64,000 nt of DNA from Marixanthomonas sp. SCSIO 43207 (GTDB taxonomy: Bacteria; Bacteroidota; Bacteroidia; Flavobacteriales; Flavobacteriaceae): NCBI RefSeq assembly GCF_019904255.1, contig NZ_CP063203.1:2860501-2924500 (forward strand), in the 5' to 3' direction. Numbering within the stretch: the stretch's first letter is position 1; every line of letters begins with the position of its first letter. The notes under the pieces are model-generated. The model saw only the letters and a program-made list of their open reading frames with translations, searched no databases and was not told the origin of the DNA. Position numbers and translations under genes: made by a program. Shown here piece by piece: positions 29,901-37,811 of the stretch.

Positions 29901-30644
29901 TTAATTCCACCGGTGTGAATCAAAGCTATTTTTTTTCCAGTAATACGCCATAATAAAGCCAAAAATTGCACCTCCAATATGTGCCCAATGTGCAATACCA
30001 AATGGTGAACCGGTTATTCCGAAGAACAAATCTCCCAAAATAATCAACGGTATAAAATATTTTGCTTTTATAGGAATGGGTAAAAATATAAGCATCAATT
30101 CTATATTTGGGAACATTAACCCAAACGCTACCAATATTCCATAAATAGCTCCAGATGCACCAACGGCAGGAGTATTAAAATTATTATATAATGAGTTAAG
30201 AGTTTCTTGAGAAACAGAATCTAAAATTGATCTACTTCCGCCTTCACCAGATATTACAAAGTTCATAATATCGTTTTGGCTCCAACCGCCGGCTAGTAAA
30301 GAATCATAAACACTATGTACTTGATAATAATTAACCAAAGTGTGAATCAATGCGGCTCCAAAGCCTGCAGAGAAGTAGAAAAACAAAAACTTTTTGCGTC
30401 CCCAACGCATTTCTAGCGGCGACCCAAATGCCCACAAACCATACATATTAAACAAAATATGCATAAAGTTTTTATCACTGTGCATAAACATATGTGTGAT
30501 AGGTTGCCAAATTTGAAAGTTGGGATGCTCAAAATAGTAAAGCGAAAATAACCTATATGCTACATCACCTATCATTAAGGAACCCAAAAAGAAAATTACA
30601 TTGATTATGATTAAAACCTTAACCGTTTCAGTTATTCTTCCCAT
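29901..30644 (-). CDS. Rhomboid intramembrane serine protease
   Basis: 247 residues. Seen: 'NFMHILFNMYGLWAFGSPLE' (the HxxxN block), the catalytic Ser164 in VGASGAIYG and His222 in HWAHIGGAIFGF. A longer loop between helices 3 and 4 ('SLLAGGWSQNDIMNFVISGEGGSRS') distinguishes it from its neighbour, so the pair is not a fresh duplication. It begins one base after the mutL stop and lies in the same operon. Confidence 0.92.
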   Translation of the reverse strand: MGRITETVKVLIIINVIFFLGSLMIGDVAYRLFSLYYFEHPNFQIWQPITHMFMHSDKNFMHILFNMYGLWAFGSPLEMRWGRKKFLFFYFSAGFGAALIHTLVNYYQVHSVYDSLLAGGWSQNDIMNFVISGEGGSRSILDSVSQETLNSLYNNFNTPAVGASGAIYGILVAFGLMFPNIELMLIFLPIPIKAKYFIPLIILGDLFFGITGSPFGIAHWAHIGGAIFGFIMAYYWKKNSFDSHRWN

Positions 30645-32498
30645 TTACATAAATTTTTTATCAAAGTCATTAGCATCTAGTGTAATCAAAACCGGTCTAT
30701 TTCCGGGTGAAACACTTGGTTCTTTACAAGCAAAAAGTTGATGTACTAGATGCAATTGTGTTTCTTGCTTTAAAGCTGTCCCTGTTTTTACAGCCATACT
30801 CTTTGCCATACTCTTTGCCAACAAATCGTTTTGGCTAAAGCCGGCATCCGGCACTTCTTCTTTAATATCGGTGACCAGTTGTGATAAAACTGTTTCTACT
30901 TGACTTTCTGAAATAGAAACCGGAATTCCACTAATCTCTACTGTACCGTCCTTTATTTGAGAAAAAACAAAACCGGTATGTTCTAGTTGTTCTTTCAAAT
31001 CTTCAATCAATACAACATCCGGATTTGAAAACGATAGCTGCAACGGAAACAATAACTGTTGGCTTACTGCTTCTTGAACGGTAATGTTTTTTAATAATTC
31101 TTCATACAAGATACGCTGGTGTGCTAGGTTTTGATGAATTACTAGCATTCCACTTTTAATTGGACTGATGATATATTTATTCTGAAGTTGAAATGTTACG
31201 CGTAAATTTTCTTCTTGATCATTCTCAAAAAGAGTTCCTGTTACTTCTTCACTTTCAAATTCAATACTTTCTGTTTGATCAACGATTGTAGATTCAGACT
31301 CGAGGCCTGTATATAAAGATTGCCAAGAAGCTGTTGACTTTTTTTCCTCTCGTTTAAAAGGAAAGGTGATATTTTTCTGTTTTGGCTCATCTTGAAACGG
31401 ATTGAAACTTTTATCCACTTCAATTGTTGGAGCAGTAGGTTGCTTTTTGCTGTATTCATACGGAGTATCAAAACCCGTATCTTTATTAAAATCTAAAACC
31501 GGTGCAATGCTAAACTGACCTAAACTATGCTTAATGGTAGCACGTAACATAGCATAAATAGCATGTTCATCATCAAATTTTATTTCGGTTTTGGTAGGGT
31601 GAATGTTAATATCAATACTTTTTGTATCAACATCTAAAAACAGAAAATAACCTGGGTGAGCGCCTTCTTTCAATAACCCTTCAAAAGCTGCATTAACAGC
31701 GTGGTGCAAGTAAGCACTTTTGATAAATCGATTATTGACAAAGAAAAACTGTTCTCCTCTGCTCTTTTTGGCAAATTCTGGTTTTATAACAAAGCCTTCA
31801 ACTTTTAGTATTTCAGTTTCTTCAGAAACAGGAACGAGTTTTTCATTCATTTTGCTTCCAAAGATATTTACAATTCGTTGCCTATTATTTGATATAGGAA
31901 GCTTAAAAACATCACTCCCGTTGTGAATCATTGAAAATTCTATCTGTGGATGTGCTAAGGCTACGCGATGAAATTCATCAATAATATGACGAGTTTCTAC
32001 AGTATTACTTTTTAGAAAATTGCGTCTTGCCGGTATATTATAAAAAAGATTTTTTACTGAAATTGTGGTTCCTTTTGCAACTACCGCCGGCTCTTGTTCT
32101 GTAACTTCGCTGCCTTCAATAGTAATTTTTGTACCTATTTCAGCATCTACTGTTTTGGTTTTCATATCAACGTGAGCAATGGCAGCAATAGAAGCTAATG
32201 CTTCGCCACGAAAACCTTTGGTGTGTAAATTAAAAAGATCATCAGCAGATTTAATTTTGGAAGTTGCATGCCTTTCAAAACAAAGGCGCGCATCTGTGGT
32301 GCTCATTCCAATACCGTCATCAATTACTTGAATAAGTGTTTTACCAGCGTCTTTTACAACTAATTTTATAGAAGTTGATTGTGCATCAATTGCATTTTCC
32401 AACAACTCTTTTACCACAGAAGCAGGGCGTTGCACCACCTCTCCCGCTGCTATTTGATTGGCTACGTGATCTGGTAAAAGTTGAATGATGTCGGTCAT
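30645..32498 (-). CDS. mutL: DNA mismatch repair protein MutL
   Basis: Mismatch-repair mediator between MutS and downstream nicking. 617 residues. N-terminal GHKL ATPase intact: Glu31/Asn35 in 'KELLENAIDAQ', 'DDGIGM', 'RGEALASI', and 'GTTISVKNLFYNIPARRNFL'. The C-terminal endonuclease motif DQHA(x)2E(x)4E is not present; the aligned stretch reads IHQNLAHQRILYEE (about 454-467), and the CPHGRP zinc motif reads SPGNRP (597-602). The start overlaps the upstream gene's stop as TAATG. Nuclease activity is therefore doubtful by sequence. Confidence 0.95.
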   Translation of the reverse strand: MTDIIQLLPDHVANQIAAGEVVQRPASVVKELLENAIDAQSTSIKLVVKDAGKTLIQVIDDGIGMSTTDARLCFERHATSKIKSADDLFNLHTKGFRGEALASIAAIAHVDMKTKTVDAEIGTKITIEGSEVTEQEPAVVAKGTTISVKNLFYNIPARRNFLKSNTVETRHIIDEFHRVALAHPQIEFSMIHNGSDVFKLPISNNRQRIVNIFGSKMNEKLVPVSEETEILKVEGFVIKPEFAKKSRGEQFFFVNNRFIKSAYLHHAVNAAFEGLLKEGAHPGYFLFLDVDTKSIDINIHPTKTEIKFDDEHAIYAMLRATIKHSLGQFSIAPVLDFNKDTGFDTPYEYSKKQPTAPTIEVDKSFNPFQDEPKQKNITFPFKREEKKSTASWQSLYTGLESESTIVDQTESIEFESEEVTGTLFENDQEENLRVTFQLQNKYIISPIKSGMLVIHQNLAHQRILYEELLKNITVQEAVSQQLLFPLQLSFSNPDVVLIEDLKEQLEHTGFVFSQIKDGTVEISGIPVSISESQVETVLSQLVTDIKEEVPDAGFSQNDLLAKSMAKSMAVKTGTALKQETQLHLVHQLFACKEPSVSPGNRPVLITLDANDFDKKFM

Positions 32499-32785
32499 TA
32501 GCTTTGATAGAATATTGACAAATCAAAATCGATGATATAAAGGAAAATAAGGATTAAAATAGCGGCAATAAGAATGATTGTTCGGTTTGCACGACGGTCT
32601 TTTGATTGTCGAAGTTCTTCCCAAGCAGTTTTAAATTTTGACTTTAATCCCGAATTACCGCCAATGGTAGTTCTATGTTCATCAAATTTATGTTTAATAC
32701 TGTATGGACTTCCTTCTCCGTCGTTCTTGTAATAACGCGGACTGTAATCAAATTTCTTGTTGCTTCGTGATTTTAAAATTCCCAT
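32498..32785 (-). CDS. Small single-pass membrane protein, first gene of the mutL operon
   Basis: 95 residues: a basic, Tyr/Lys/Asp-rich cytoplasmic part ('SRSNKKFDYSPRYYKND', 'GNSGLKSKFKTAWEELRQSKDRRANR') then one helix 'TIILIAAILILIFLYIIDF'. Homologues in flavobacteria are sometimes labelled 'riboflavin synthase subunit beta', but no riboflavin domain is seen; the name probably spread from the nearby ribH. Its stop overlaps the mutL start by one base, so translation is likely coupled. Function unknown. Confidence 0.75.
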   Translation of the reverse strand: MGILKSRSNKKFDYSPRYYKNDGEGSPYSIKHKFDEHRTTIGGNSGLKSKFKTAWEELRQSKDRRANRTIILIAAILILIFLYIIDFDLSIFYQS

Positions 32786-32798
32786 AATTCTTGTGTTT

Positions 32799-32806
32799 CA
32801 AATGTA
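32799..32806 (-). promoter_or_regulatory. Putative -7 element TACATTTG of the mutL operon
   Basis: Exact TAnnTTTG on the minus strand, 13 nt before the ATG of the small membrane protein, giving a short leader. Confidence 0.55.
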
Positions 32807-32896
32807 CTTAAAATACTGCAGTTTTTGAAGTTATTTGCAGTGGTTTCTTTTGCACAAACAAGAACCGTTCCGAAGCTAGGTTAAAATTTTAGGTTT

Positions 32897-33394
32897 TTAA
32901 AAATGAGCGTCCTTCCGAAGTTGTGCCATTTTAATAGCTGCAATGGCTGCTTCTGTACCTTTATTACCGTGTTTACCGCCGCTTCTGTCTAGAGATTGTT
33001 GCTTGGTATTGTCTGTTAAAACACAAAAAATAACAGGTATATCACTTTGAATATTCAAATCTTTAATGCCTTGAGTAACACCATCACAAACAAAATCAAA
33101 ATGTTTGGTCTCTCCTTGAATTACACTCCCAATTGCGATGACTGCATCAAGCATATCATAGCTTTGTTGCATTTTTTTGCAGCCGTATATTAGCTCAAAA
33201 CTTCCGGGAACATTCCATCTAACGATGTTTTCTTTAATTCCGCCGCAATCAATAATTGCATCAAAAGCTCCTTGAAAAAGCCCTTCGGTTATATCATCGT
33301 TCCATTCTGAAACAACAATCCCAAACCGAAAGTCTTTCGCGTTTGGGATTGTTGCTTTATCGTAATTTGATAAATTTTTATTTTCTGTTGCCAT
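32897..33394 (-). CDS. ribH: 6,7-dimethyl-8-ribityllumazine synthase
   Basis: Penultimate step of riboflavin synthesis, joining the ribityl pyrimidine with 3,4-dihydroxybutanone phosphate. 165 residues. Seen: 'RFGIVVSEWNDDITEGLF', 'VPGSFELIYGCK' phosphate loop, the catalytic His98 in 'GSVIQGETKHFDFVCDGV', and 'PVIFCVLTDNT'. Forms hollow capsids or pentamers in other species. Starts one base after the TPR gene stop, in one operon. Other rib genes are elsewhere. Confidence 0.95.
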   Translation of the reverse strand: MATENKNLSNYDKATIPNAKDFRFGIVVSEWNDDITEGLFQGAFDAIIDCGGIKENIVRWNVPGSFELIYGCKKMQQSYDMLDAVIAIGSVIQGETKHFDFVCDGVTQGIKDLNIQSDIPVIFCVLTDNTKQQSLDRSGGKHGNKGTEAAIAAIKMAQLRKDAHF

Positions 33395-33395
33395 A

Positions 33396-34160
33396 CTATT
33401 GCATTGCTTCGGCCTGACCTACATAAAGGTCTGCTTTTTTAGCTTCTTGAGCGTTTGGATACTCTGCTGTTATTTTTTCAAAATGTTTTAAAGCTACATC
33501 GCGTTTCCCAAGTTCTAGGGCCGTTATTCCGGCTTTTAGTAAAAAACGTGGCGTGGTAAATTCATTATCTCGCATTGTAGCCGCTTCTTCATAATATTTT
33601 AAGGCTTCATCATTTTGTTCTAACTGTACAAAGGCATCACCAATAGATCCTTTTGCAATTGGAGCTAACATTGCATCATCACTTTTAAAAGCATCAAGAT
33701 GATCAATAGCTTCTTGATATTTTTGTGTGTTTAAGAATGCCATACCTGCATAATAGTTTGCAAGGTTTCCGGCATCTGTACTTCCGTAGTTATCAATAAT
33801 ATCAATAAAACCGTACTTTCCTTCACCACCGTTAAGCGCTAAATTGTAAAGTGAATCTTTAGTTTCAGCAGCAAGAGCCATTTCATAATAAGATTGTGCT
33901 TGATACATTTCATTCATAGCTTCAATCTCTTTAGGCTTTTGAATAAATTGTTGATACGCAAGGTAACCCAATACACAAATTGCGATTGCTCCTACAATAC
34001 CTAAAATGTAGTTTTGATTTTTTTCTACCCAAGCTTCAGTTCTTGATGCACCTTGGTCTAACGAGCTAAATACTTCTGCCGTTGTGCTTTGTTCTTCAAT
34101 TGCTTCTTGCTTTTCAGCCTTGTTCTTAGGTTTATATCCACGTTTTTTGTACGTTGCCAT
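33396..34160 (-). CDS. Membrane-anchored tetratricopeptide repeat protein (YfgM-like)
   Basis: 254 residues. A basic, Lys/Glu-rich N-terminus, one helix 'YILGIVGAIAICVLGYLAYQQF' (about 51-72), then TPR units outside the cytoplasm: 'NLANYYAGMAFLNTQKYQEAIDHL', 'PIAKGSIGDAFVQLEQNDEALKYYEEA', 'LLKAGITALELGKRDVALKHFEKI'. Layout matches YfgM/Anc-type periplasmic TPR scaffolds. Function unproven here. Operon with ribH, divergent from recF, an arrangement that also recurs in flavobacteria. Confidence 0.82.
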   Translation of the reverse strand: MATYKKRGYKPKNKAEKQEAIEEQSTTAEVFSSLDQGASRTEAWVEKNQNYILGIVGAIAICVLGYLAYQQFIQKPKEIEAMNEMYQAQSYYEMALAAETKDSLYNLALNGGEGKYGFIDIIDNYGSTDAGNLANYYAGMAFLNTQKYQEAIDHLDAFKSDDAMLAPIAKGSIGDAFVQLEQNDEALKYYEEAATMRDNEFTTPRFLLKAGITALELGKRDVALKHFEKITAEYPNAQEAKKADLYVGQAEAMQ

Positions 34161-34180
34161 AGTCTTGGTTTAATGATGGG

Positions 34181-34188
34181 CAAAAATA
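34181..34188 (-). promoter_or_regulatory. Putative -7 element TATTTTTG of the TPR-ribH operon
   Basis: Exact TAnnTTTG on the minus strand, 20 nt before the ATG; no -33 TTG at usual spacing. Confidence 0.5.
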
Positions 34189-34310
34189 AAATTTTTAATG
34201 GAATTTAAAAGAGAATTTATTTAGTATTTTATAATATTTTGTGACCATTTTTTCAGAATTTTGTTACAGATTGCTCAAACAACCTCACAATACGCAACAC
34301 ACTCATATAT

Positions 34311-35390
34311 ATGGTTTTAGAATCGCTTTCACTGTTAAATTATAAAAACTTTGACGCCATTAGTTTTGAAATGGACCCCAAAATCAACTGTTTTACAGGT
34401 CATAATGGGGTAGGAAAAACAAATGTTTTGGATGCAATTTATCATCTTTCCTTCGGAAAAAGCTATTTTAACCCAATAACGAGTCAAAACATAAAACACG
34501 ACGCAGATTTTTTTGTGGTTGAAGGAAATTACGAGAAAAATAGTCGTCCGGAAAAAATTATAGTAAGCGCAAAACAAGGACAGAAAAAGATAATAAAACG
34601 CAATGGTAAAATCTATGAAAAGTTAAGTGACCATATTGGTTTTTTACCATTGGTAATTATTTCGCCGGCAGACCGCGATTTAATTATAGAAGGTAGCAGT
34701 ACTCGCCGAAAGTTTATGGACGGTGTAATTTCTCAGGGTGATTCGCAGTATTTGAATACATTATTAAAGTATAACAAAACATTGGCTCAGCGCAACTCAC
34801 TTTTAAAATATTTTGCTGCAAACAATACCTTTAATCAAGATACACTGTCTATATATAATGAGCAACTGCATGAGTTTGGAACCTTGATTTACGGAAAACG
34901 AACTTATTTTTTAGAAGAATTTACTCCTATCTTTTTAAGAAGGTATCAATCTATAAGCAGCGGTAACGAATCTGTTGGGTTATCGTACAAAAGCCAACTT
35001 AAAAACAACGACCTCGCTACATTATTAAAAGAAAACATAACAAAAGATAAAATTACACAATACACAAATTTTGGCACGCACAAAGATGATTTACAGTTTG
35101 AGATTGATGATCATCCTATTAAGAAGTTTGGTTCACAAGGACAACAAAAATCATATTTAATAGCTTTAAAACTTGCCCAATTTGATTTTATAAAAGCACA
35201 GAGTAACGTAAACCCAATACTGTTACTAGATGATATATTTGATAAACTAGACGAGCAGCGTGTAGAGCACATTATCAAACTGGTTGATGATGAAAATTTT
35301 GGTCAATTATTCATTAGTGACACCCACGCAGACCGAACAGAAGCTGTTATAAAGAAAGTGCATCAAACCTATAAAATGTTTGCACTTTAG
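34311..35390 (+). CDS. recF: DNA replication and repair protein RecF
   Basis: SMC-like ATPase that loads RecA at gaps with RecO and RecR. 359 residues. Seen: Walker [16 protein letters not shown] (about 31-45), '[28 protein letters not shown]', signature '[18 protein letters not shown]', Walker B '[16 protein letters not shown]', and the D-loop 'FISDTHADR'. First gene of an operon with a small lipoprotein and a DUF721 (DciA-like) protein. It is not next to dnaA/dnaN, as is usual in Bacteroidota. Confidence 0.96.
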   Translation: MVLESLSLLNYKNFDAISFEMDPKINCFTGHNGVGKTNVLDAIYHLSFGKSYFNPITSQNIKHDADFFVVEGNYEKNSRPEKIIVSAKQGQKKIIKRNGKIYEKLSDHIGFLPLVIISPADRDLIIEGSSTRRKFMDGVISQGDSQYLNTLLKYNKTLAQRNSLLKYFAANNTFNQDTLSIYNEQLHEFGTLIYGKRTYFLEEFTPIFLRRYQSISSGNESVGLSYKSQLKNNDLATLLKENITKDKITQYTNFGTHKDDLQFEIDDHPIKKFGSQGQQKSYLIALKLAQFDFIKAQSNVNPILLLDDIFDKLDEQRVEHIIKLVDDENFGQLFISDTHADRTEAVIKKVHQTYKMFAL

Positions 35391-35406
35391 TAAAATTTCA
35401 GAAATA

Positions 35407-35829
35407 ATGAATAGAATATTTTTAATACTTATAGTTAGTACACTAGTAGTTTCTTGCAAACAACAAAGCCCTGAAGAACAATTAAAAAACCTTTCAGGGT
35501 ATTGGGAAATCAAATCTGTTGAGTTTCCTAACGGGGAAGAAAAAAATTATAGCATTAGTACTACTATTGATTACATTCAAATAGAAGATACGGTTGGAAT
35601 AAGAAAAAAAGCACAACCACAACTAGACGGTACCTTTAAGGTTTCAGAAAATACAGAAACGTTTACTACAAAAATTGAAGAAGACAGTTTACATTTATAC
35701 TACAGTACGCCTTATGATAACTGGAAAGAAACCGTTCTGTACGCAAAAGACAGCACCTTACATATACTTAACAAGGATAAAAATATATATAAGTATAAAA
35801 AGTTCAGTACCTTTAATTTTAATGATTAA
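35407..35829 (+). CDS. Small lipocalin-like lipoprotein
   Basis: 140 residues from the ATG (MNRIFLILIVSTLVVSCKQQ), a lipoprotein signal with lipobox VVSC. An upstream in-frame ATG inside recF would add nine residues and spoil the signal, so it is not used. The body has 'LSGYWEIKSVEFPNGEE' and a strand series ending 'YKYKKFSTF', in the style of lipocalin-like domains. Ligand unknown. It sits 16 nt after recF and 20 nt before DUF721, an odd guest in a DNA-replication operon. Confidence 0.72.
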   Translation: MNRIFLILIVSTLVVSCKQQSPEEQLKNLSGYWEIKSVEFPNGEEKNYSISTTIDYIQIEDTVGIRKKAQPQLDGTFKVSENTETFTTKIEEDSLHLYYSTPYDNWKETVLYAKDSTLHILNKDKNIYKYKKFSTFNFND

Positions 35830-35849
35830 CCACTAGAAAAACAATAATT

Positions 35850-36146
35850 TTGTCAAGAAGAAACCGAGAAGAAAGCACACTAGGAGACGTATTAAAAGAG
35901 TTTATAGAAGCCAATCGCTTACAAAAAGGTTTGGACAAAGTTTCTGTAAAAGAAGCTTGGCATAATGTTATGGGCAGCGCTATCTCAAGATATACAACTG
36001 CAATAAAATTGGAACGCGAAACTGTGTATGTTCAGCTTAGTTCTTCTGTTTTAAGGGAGGAATTAAGTTATGGTAAAGAGAAAATTATCAAGTTACTTAA
36101 TGAAGAATTAGGAAAAGATTTGGTCAAAAAAATTATTTTACGATAA
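35850..36146 (+). CDS. DUF721 (DciA-like) protein with TTG start
   Basis: 98 residues. DUF721 proteins are the DciA family, proposed bacterial replicative-helicase loaders or operators. Seen: 'LGDVLKEFIEANRLQKGLDKVSVKEAWHNVMG' and 'YVQLSSSVLREELSYGKEKIIKLLNEELG', the KH-like core. A stop codon lies nine codons upstream and no ATG is available, so translation must begin at TTG (MSRRNREES) or another rare start. Downstream of recF, as often seen for DciA genes. Ends at a shared terminator. Confidence 0.82.
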   Translation: MSRRNREESTLGDVLKEFIEANRLQKGLDKVSVKEAWHNVMGSAISRYTTAIKLERETVYVQLSSSVLREELSYGKEKIIKLLNEELGKDLVKKIILR

Positions 36147-36150
36147 CTAA

Positions 36151-36175
36151 AAAAGCCGCTTAAAAAGCGGCTTTT
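36151..36175. terminator. Bidirectional terminator between DUF721 and ndk
   Basis: AAAAGCCGCTT / AAGCGGCTTTT, 3-nt loop, with A/T runs on both sides, serving both convergent genes. Confidence 0.85.
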
Positions 36176-36197
36176 GCAATTAATTAAAGTTACCAAC

Positions 36198-36617
36198 TTA
36201 AAAAATCTCTCTTCCCGCAAAGTGGAATTGACTTTCAATCTCGGCATTTTCGTCGCTGTCACTTCCGTGAACTGCATTTTCACCAATTGAAGCAGCATAC
36301 AATTTACGAATAGTTCCTTCTGCAGCTTCTTCAGGGTTTGTAGCTCCTATTAGCGTTCTGAAATCTTCAACAGCATTATCTTTTTCTAGCACAGCTGCCA
36401 CAATAGGGCCGCGTGTCATATATTCAACTAATTCACCAAAGAAAGGACGTTCTTTGTGAATAGCATAAAATTCTTTTGCATCTGAAGTGGTCATTTGCGT
36501 TAACTTCATCGCTACGATTTTAAAACCTGAAGCGGTAATTTTTTCTAAAATAGCCCCAATGTGTCCTTTTTCAACACTATCTGGCTTTAACATTGTAAAC
36601 GTTCTATCTGTTCTCAT
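36198..36617 (-). CDS. ndk: Nucleoside diphosphate kinase
   Basis: Balances NTP pools by phosphate transfer through a phospho-histidine. 139 residues. Seen: '[16 protein letters not shown]', '[22 protein letters not shown]' and the active His117 in '[10 protein letters not shown]'. A typical full-length enzyme. Lone gene with its own promoter, sharing a terminator with the DUF721 gene. Confidence 0.97.
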   Translation of the reverse strand: MRTDRTFTMLKPDSVEKGHIGAILEKITASGFKIVAMKLTQMTTSDAKEFYAIHKERPFFGELVEYMTRGPIVAAVLEKDNAVEDFRTLIGATNPEEAAEGTIRKLYAASIGENAVHGSDSDENAEIESQFHFAGREIF

Positions 36618-36636
36618 GGTGTTTAAAAATTTTGTG

Positions 36637-36666
36637 CAAAAGTAGCTAAATACAATTCAAAAACAA
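36637..36666 (-). promoter_or_regulatory. Putative promoter of ndk: TTG-N19-TACTTTTG
   Basis: Minus strand. Exact TAnnTTTG at 36637-36644 and TTG at 36664-36666 with 19 nt between, 19 nt before the ATG. Confidence 0.65.
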
Positions 36667-36681
36667 GCAAATAACAATAGT

Positions 36682-37734
36682 TTAATATTGTTGAATAAAT
36701 TCTTGATATAAAATATTGTTTTCGCCTCTTATTTGATAAGTAACTTTTTCATTTTCAAAGTCAAAATACAATACGCCAAAATTAAGCTCTTTTGTACCCT
36801 CACCTACTCTGTAAGGATTTGTGTCCATTGGTGTACCAGGCCAAGTGTGTGTTAAACCGCTACTTGTAAAATCTACCAAAGGATCATCTAACCCGGTAAC
36901 TTGATTTACTGAAACTTCTGCGTGGTGACGATCACCACTTAGAATTAAAATATTTTTTGCTTTTGCATGTTGTATTGCTTGATACATTTTTTCAACTTCA
37001 GAAGGGTGATTTGCCCATTTTTCAAAGCCGTGTTGATTACTTAAAAACTGAATACTACTTACTATAACCGTAAAATCTGCACTGTCATCTTTTAGTTCAT
37101 TCTCAAACCAATGCCATTGCTCGCTGCCAAGAATACTGCCGCCTTCACCTTCGTTCCAAGGAATGTAACGCTCATAATCATTTTTAGGATTTGGATTACG
37201 TTTTAAAGAGTCTCTAAAATAACGGGTGTCAAGTAAAATCACTTTTATACTTCCTGCTTTACTAGCAAAAGTTTGAGCGTGATAAACACCTTCACGCTTA
37301 CGTCTAGGGTTATCCTTTTCTAGTTTTAAAAAATCTAAAAACACTTGTTGTGCTTCTTCCTTTTTATGCCATTCTTTTCCGCCATCATTTTTACCGTAAT
37401 CATGATCATCCCAAGTTCCGATAATTGGGGTGTTTTTTGCTAGTTTCTTATATTCTTTATTGGCCCAAACCTTATTATAATCTGAAGCCATTTTTTGCAT
37501 ATCATCGGTGTCTGAATATACATTATCACCACCCCAAATAAATAAATCGGGTTGGGTGTTAATTATAGGTTTCCACAAGGGTTGCTCACGGTTTTGGTCA
37601 TTGCAACTCGCAAAAACCAGCGTAAATTGGTTTTGGTTTAGTTGTTTTTCAGAAGAAGGGATACTATTAGTTTGTTTACAAGCAGTTAAGCTTATTACTA
37701 ATAATAGAAATGGGATTAGGAAGGTTTTTTTCAT
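36682..37734 (-). CDS. PhoD-like phosphatase, lipoprotein
   Basis: 350 residues. Signal with lipobox in 'LLLVISLTACKQT'. Metallophosphatase of the alkaline phosphatase D family: 'LVFASCNDQNREQPLW', 'DLFIWGGDNVYSDTDDMQ', 'IGTWDDHDYGKNDGGKEW', 'LILSGDRHHAEVSV' with the metal ligands. Acts in the periplasm on phosphodiesters or monoesters; substrate unknown. Lone gene divergent from nrnA. Confidence 0.9.
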   Translation of the reverse strand: MKKTFLIPFLLLVISLTACKQTNSIPSSEKQLNQNQFTLVFASCNDQNREQPLWKPIINTQPDLFIWGGDNVYSDTDDMQKMASDYNKVWANKEYKKLAKNTPIIGTWDDHDYGKNDGGKEWHKKEEAQQVFLDFLKLEKDNPRRKREGVYHAQTFASKAGSIKVILLDTRYFRDSLKRNPNPKNDYERYIPWNEGEGGSILGSEQWHWFENELKDDSADFTVIVSSIQFLSNQHGFEKWANHPSEVEKMYQAIQHAKAKNILILSGDRHHAEVSVNQVTGLDDPLVDFTSSGLTHTWPGTPMDTNPYRVGEGTKELNFGVLYFDFENEKVTYQIRGENNILYQEFIQQY

Positions 37735-37756
37735 TGTAAGTTTTATCTTTAAAGCT

Positions 37757-37764
37757 CAAAAATA
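37757..37764 (-). promoter_or_regulatory. Putative -7 element TATTTTTG of the PhoD-like gene
   Basis: Exact TAnnTTTG on the minus strand, 22 nt before the ATG. Confidence 0.5.
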
Positions 37765-37797
37765 AACAAACTTTAAAAGTTACATGTTATTAAATTG

Positions 37798-37805
37798 TAT
37801 TTTCG
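37798..37805 (+). promoter_or_regulatory. Putative -7 element TATTTTCG at the nrnA start
   Basis: One mismatch to TAnnTTTG. It ends 6 nt before the ATG, the same spacing as at rluF, which again predicts a leaderless or near-leaderless transcript. Confidence 0.4.
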
Positions 37806-37811
37806 CTGTAT

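Noticed and set aside
29026-30644. Recent tandem duplication of a rhomboid gene
   Set aside because: The two share only core motifs; lengths, loops and tails differ, so any duplication is ancient.
32498-32785. 'Riboflavin synthase subunit beta'
   Set aside because: No lumazine-binding repeat is present; the name likely came from the nearby ribH.
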